A DNA stretch of 6,842 nt from Chloroflexota bacterium (lineage in GTDB: Bacteria; Chloroflexota; Anaerolineae; Anaerolineales; UBA11579): assembly GCA_030610225.1 (NCBI GenBank), contig JAUWSD010000065.1:1-6842 (forward strand), written 5' to 3'. The first letter of the stretch is position 1; every line of letters starts with the position of its first letter. Shown here piece by piece: positions 6,535 to 6,842 of the stretch. The position numbers and the translations under genes were made by a program. The notes beneath the pieces were generated by a model. The model was not told where the DNA came from. It ran no database searches and saw only the letters and a program-made list of their open reading frames with translations.

Positions 6535-6540
6535 GAGGAG
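6535..6540 (+). promoter_or_regulatory. Ribosome binding site of the substrate-binding lipoprotein
   Basis: GAGGAG lies 6 bases before the ATG at 6547. It sets the start directly before the Lys-Lys signal peptide and is the strongest actual start site in the importer genes. Confidence 0.8.
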
Positions 6541-6546
6541 AAAGAC

Positions 6547-6842
6547 ATGTTAAAAAAAGGATTAATTGTTTTAGCAGTACTGCTTTTAGGATCAATGATG
6601 CTTGTAGCTTGTGGTCCAGAAGACACAGTCAAAGATGTTGACATGGGTGGAGTCACAATTTCATTCTGGCACGTCTACGGTGAAGGCGACCCAAGAAACG
6701 AAGCTATCACTGCTATTGTATATGAATTCAAAGCAACAAACGAATTAGGGATTACAGTAGAAGCTCTGGACCAGGGCCGATACGGTGATGTAGAAGACAA
6801 GGTCAACGCAGGCATCCAATCTGGTGACCTCCCGAATGTTGT
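6547..6842 (+). CDS. ABC transporter substrate-binding lipoprotein (3' truncated)
   Basis: The first 98 residues of an extracytoplasmic solute-binding protein; the gene continues past the right edge. The N-terminus is a lipoprotein signal peptide: MLKKG, a hydrophobic core (LIVLAVLLLGSMM), then the lipobox LVAC with the acylated Cys at residue 22, followed by GPEDTVKDVDMGG. The mature part starts with a beta strand and aromatic patch, VTISFWHVYGEGDPR (36-50). An alpha helix (EAITAIVYEFKATNE) and VTVEALDQGRYGDVEDK-like sequence (here ITVEALDQGRYGDVEDK) follow, and the visible part ends at INxGIQSGDLPNVV-like residues (VNAGIQSGDLPNVV). This is the opening of family 1 extracellular binding proteins that serve sugar importers with MalF/MalG-type permeases. 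It would capture the solute at the outer membrane face and deliver it to the two permeases upstream. Codons such as AAC, GAC, TAC and ATC dominate after the signal peptide, consistent with high expression. Family members usually run to over 400 residues, so most of the ligand-binding part is missing here. Confidence 0.93.
   Translation, partial: MLKKGLIVLAVLLLGSMMLVACGPEDTVKDVDMGGVTISFWHVYGEGDPRNEAITAIVYEFKATNELGITVEALDQGRYGDVEDKVNAGIQSGDLPNV

Larger units (their letters stand above)
6433..6546 (+). promoter_or_regulatory. Intercistronic region before the substrate-binding protein: candidate promoter and AT palindrome
   Basis: This 114-bp gap contains GGAGGTGA at 6458-6465, a full match to the ribosome-binding consensus but with no start codon at usable distance. 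Immediately after it is a perfect AT palindrome. A -10-like TATAAT (6470-6475) lies inside the palindrome, though no -35 hexamer is well placed; CTGACA at 6436-6441 is 28 bases away. An extra promoter or an RNA-processing signal here would fit the usual need for far more binding protein than permease. This is inference; no hairpin followed by a T-run is present. Confidence 0.3.

Noticed and set aside
6500..6535. 11-residue open frame (MLVKKIMFEPR) upstream of the binding protein
   Set aside because: It has no ribosome binding site; the sequence before it is AT-rich without purine runs. It ends within the binding-protein ribosome binding site and is most likely chance.
6433..6546. Riboswitch or attenuator ahead of the binding protein
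   Set aside because: The only symmetry is a weak AT-only palindrome. There is no GC-bearing stem, no T-run terminator and no recognisable aptamer core.
1..6842. CRISPR array, transposon ends, tRNA genes or phage genes
   Set aside because: I saw no regularly spaced repeats, terminal inverted repeats, transposase or integrase motifs, or cloverleaf sequences on either strand.

Overview
The window holds seven genes, two of them cut by the window edges. It has moderate GC, tight gene packing, AT-rich spacers and no tRNA, rRNA, CRISPR or insertion sequence. Most starts carry a purine-rich ribosome binding site. The 5'-edge GTPase (cyclic 2,3-diphosphoglycerate synthase-like), the MalF/MalG-type permeases and the lipoprotein binding protein together suggest a free-living, probably anaerobic heterotrophic bacterium. 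Chloroflexota (Anaerolineae-like) is my best guess, but this rests on family impression only and is not proven by anything in the window.

Layout. (1) Bases 1-335, plus strand: C-terminal end of the GTPase/cyclic-2,3-diphosphoglycerate-synthase-like protein. (2) A strong bidirectional terminator at 348-380 separates it from a convergent minus-strand pair. (3) The pair is, in transcription order, a cytoplasmic alkaline-phosphatase-superfamily phosphodiesterase (3190 to 1910) and a PAS-PAS-GGDEF diguanylate cyclase (1833 to 379). (4) A 69-bp divergent spacer leads to a plus-strand HAD-IIIA-type phosphatase (3260-3781). (5) After a 100-bp spacer comes a carbohydrate-type ABC importer: an unusually long MalF-like permease (3882-5558), an overlapping MalG-like permease (5551-6432), a 114-bp spacer, and the start of the lipoprotein substrate-binding protein (6547 to past the window end). 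No ATPase gene is visible. No stretch longer than 300 bases lacks a gene.

How they fit together. The last three genes form one importer: the lipoprotein captures a solute, probably a sugar or related polyol, and hands it to the two-permease channel, which an ATPase encoded elsewhere must power. The HAD phosphatase may be co-transcribed with the importer, since no terminator is visible between them. The diguanylate cyclase has an intact active site and an intact RxxD product-inhibition site, so it probably makes cyclic di-GMP in response to a cytosolic signal sensed by two near-duplicate PAS domains.

The most unusual item is the first permease. About 230 residues, predicted to form six membrane helices, are inserted exactly between the first helix and the canonical core. 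This doubles the helix count while keeping the topology. A second window-wide oddity is strong over-representation of the tetranucleotide GATC. Three genes have a TTG-started longer reading frame that I shortened to an internal ATG with a proper ribosome binding site.
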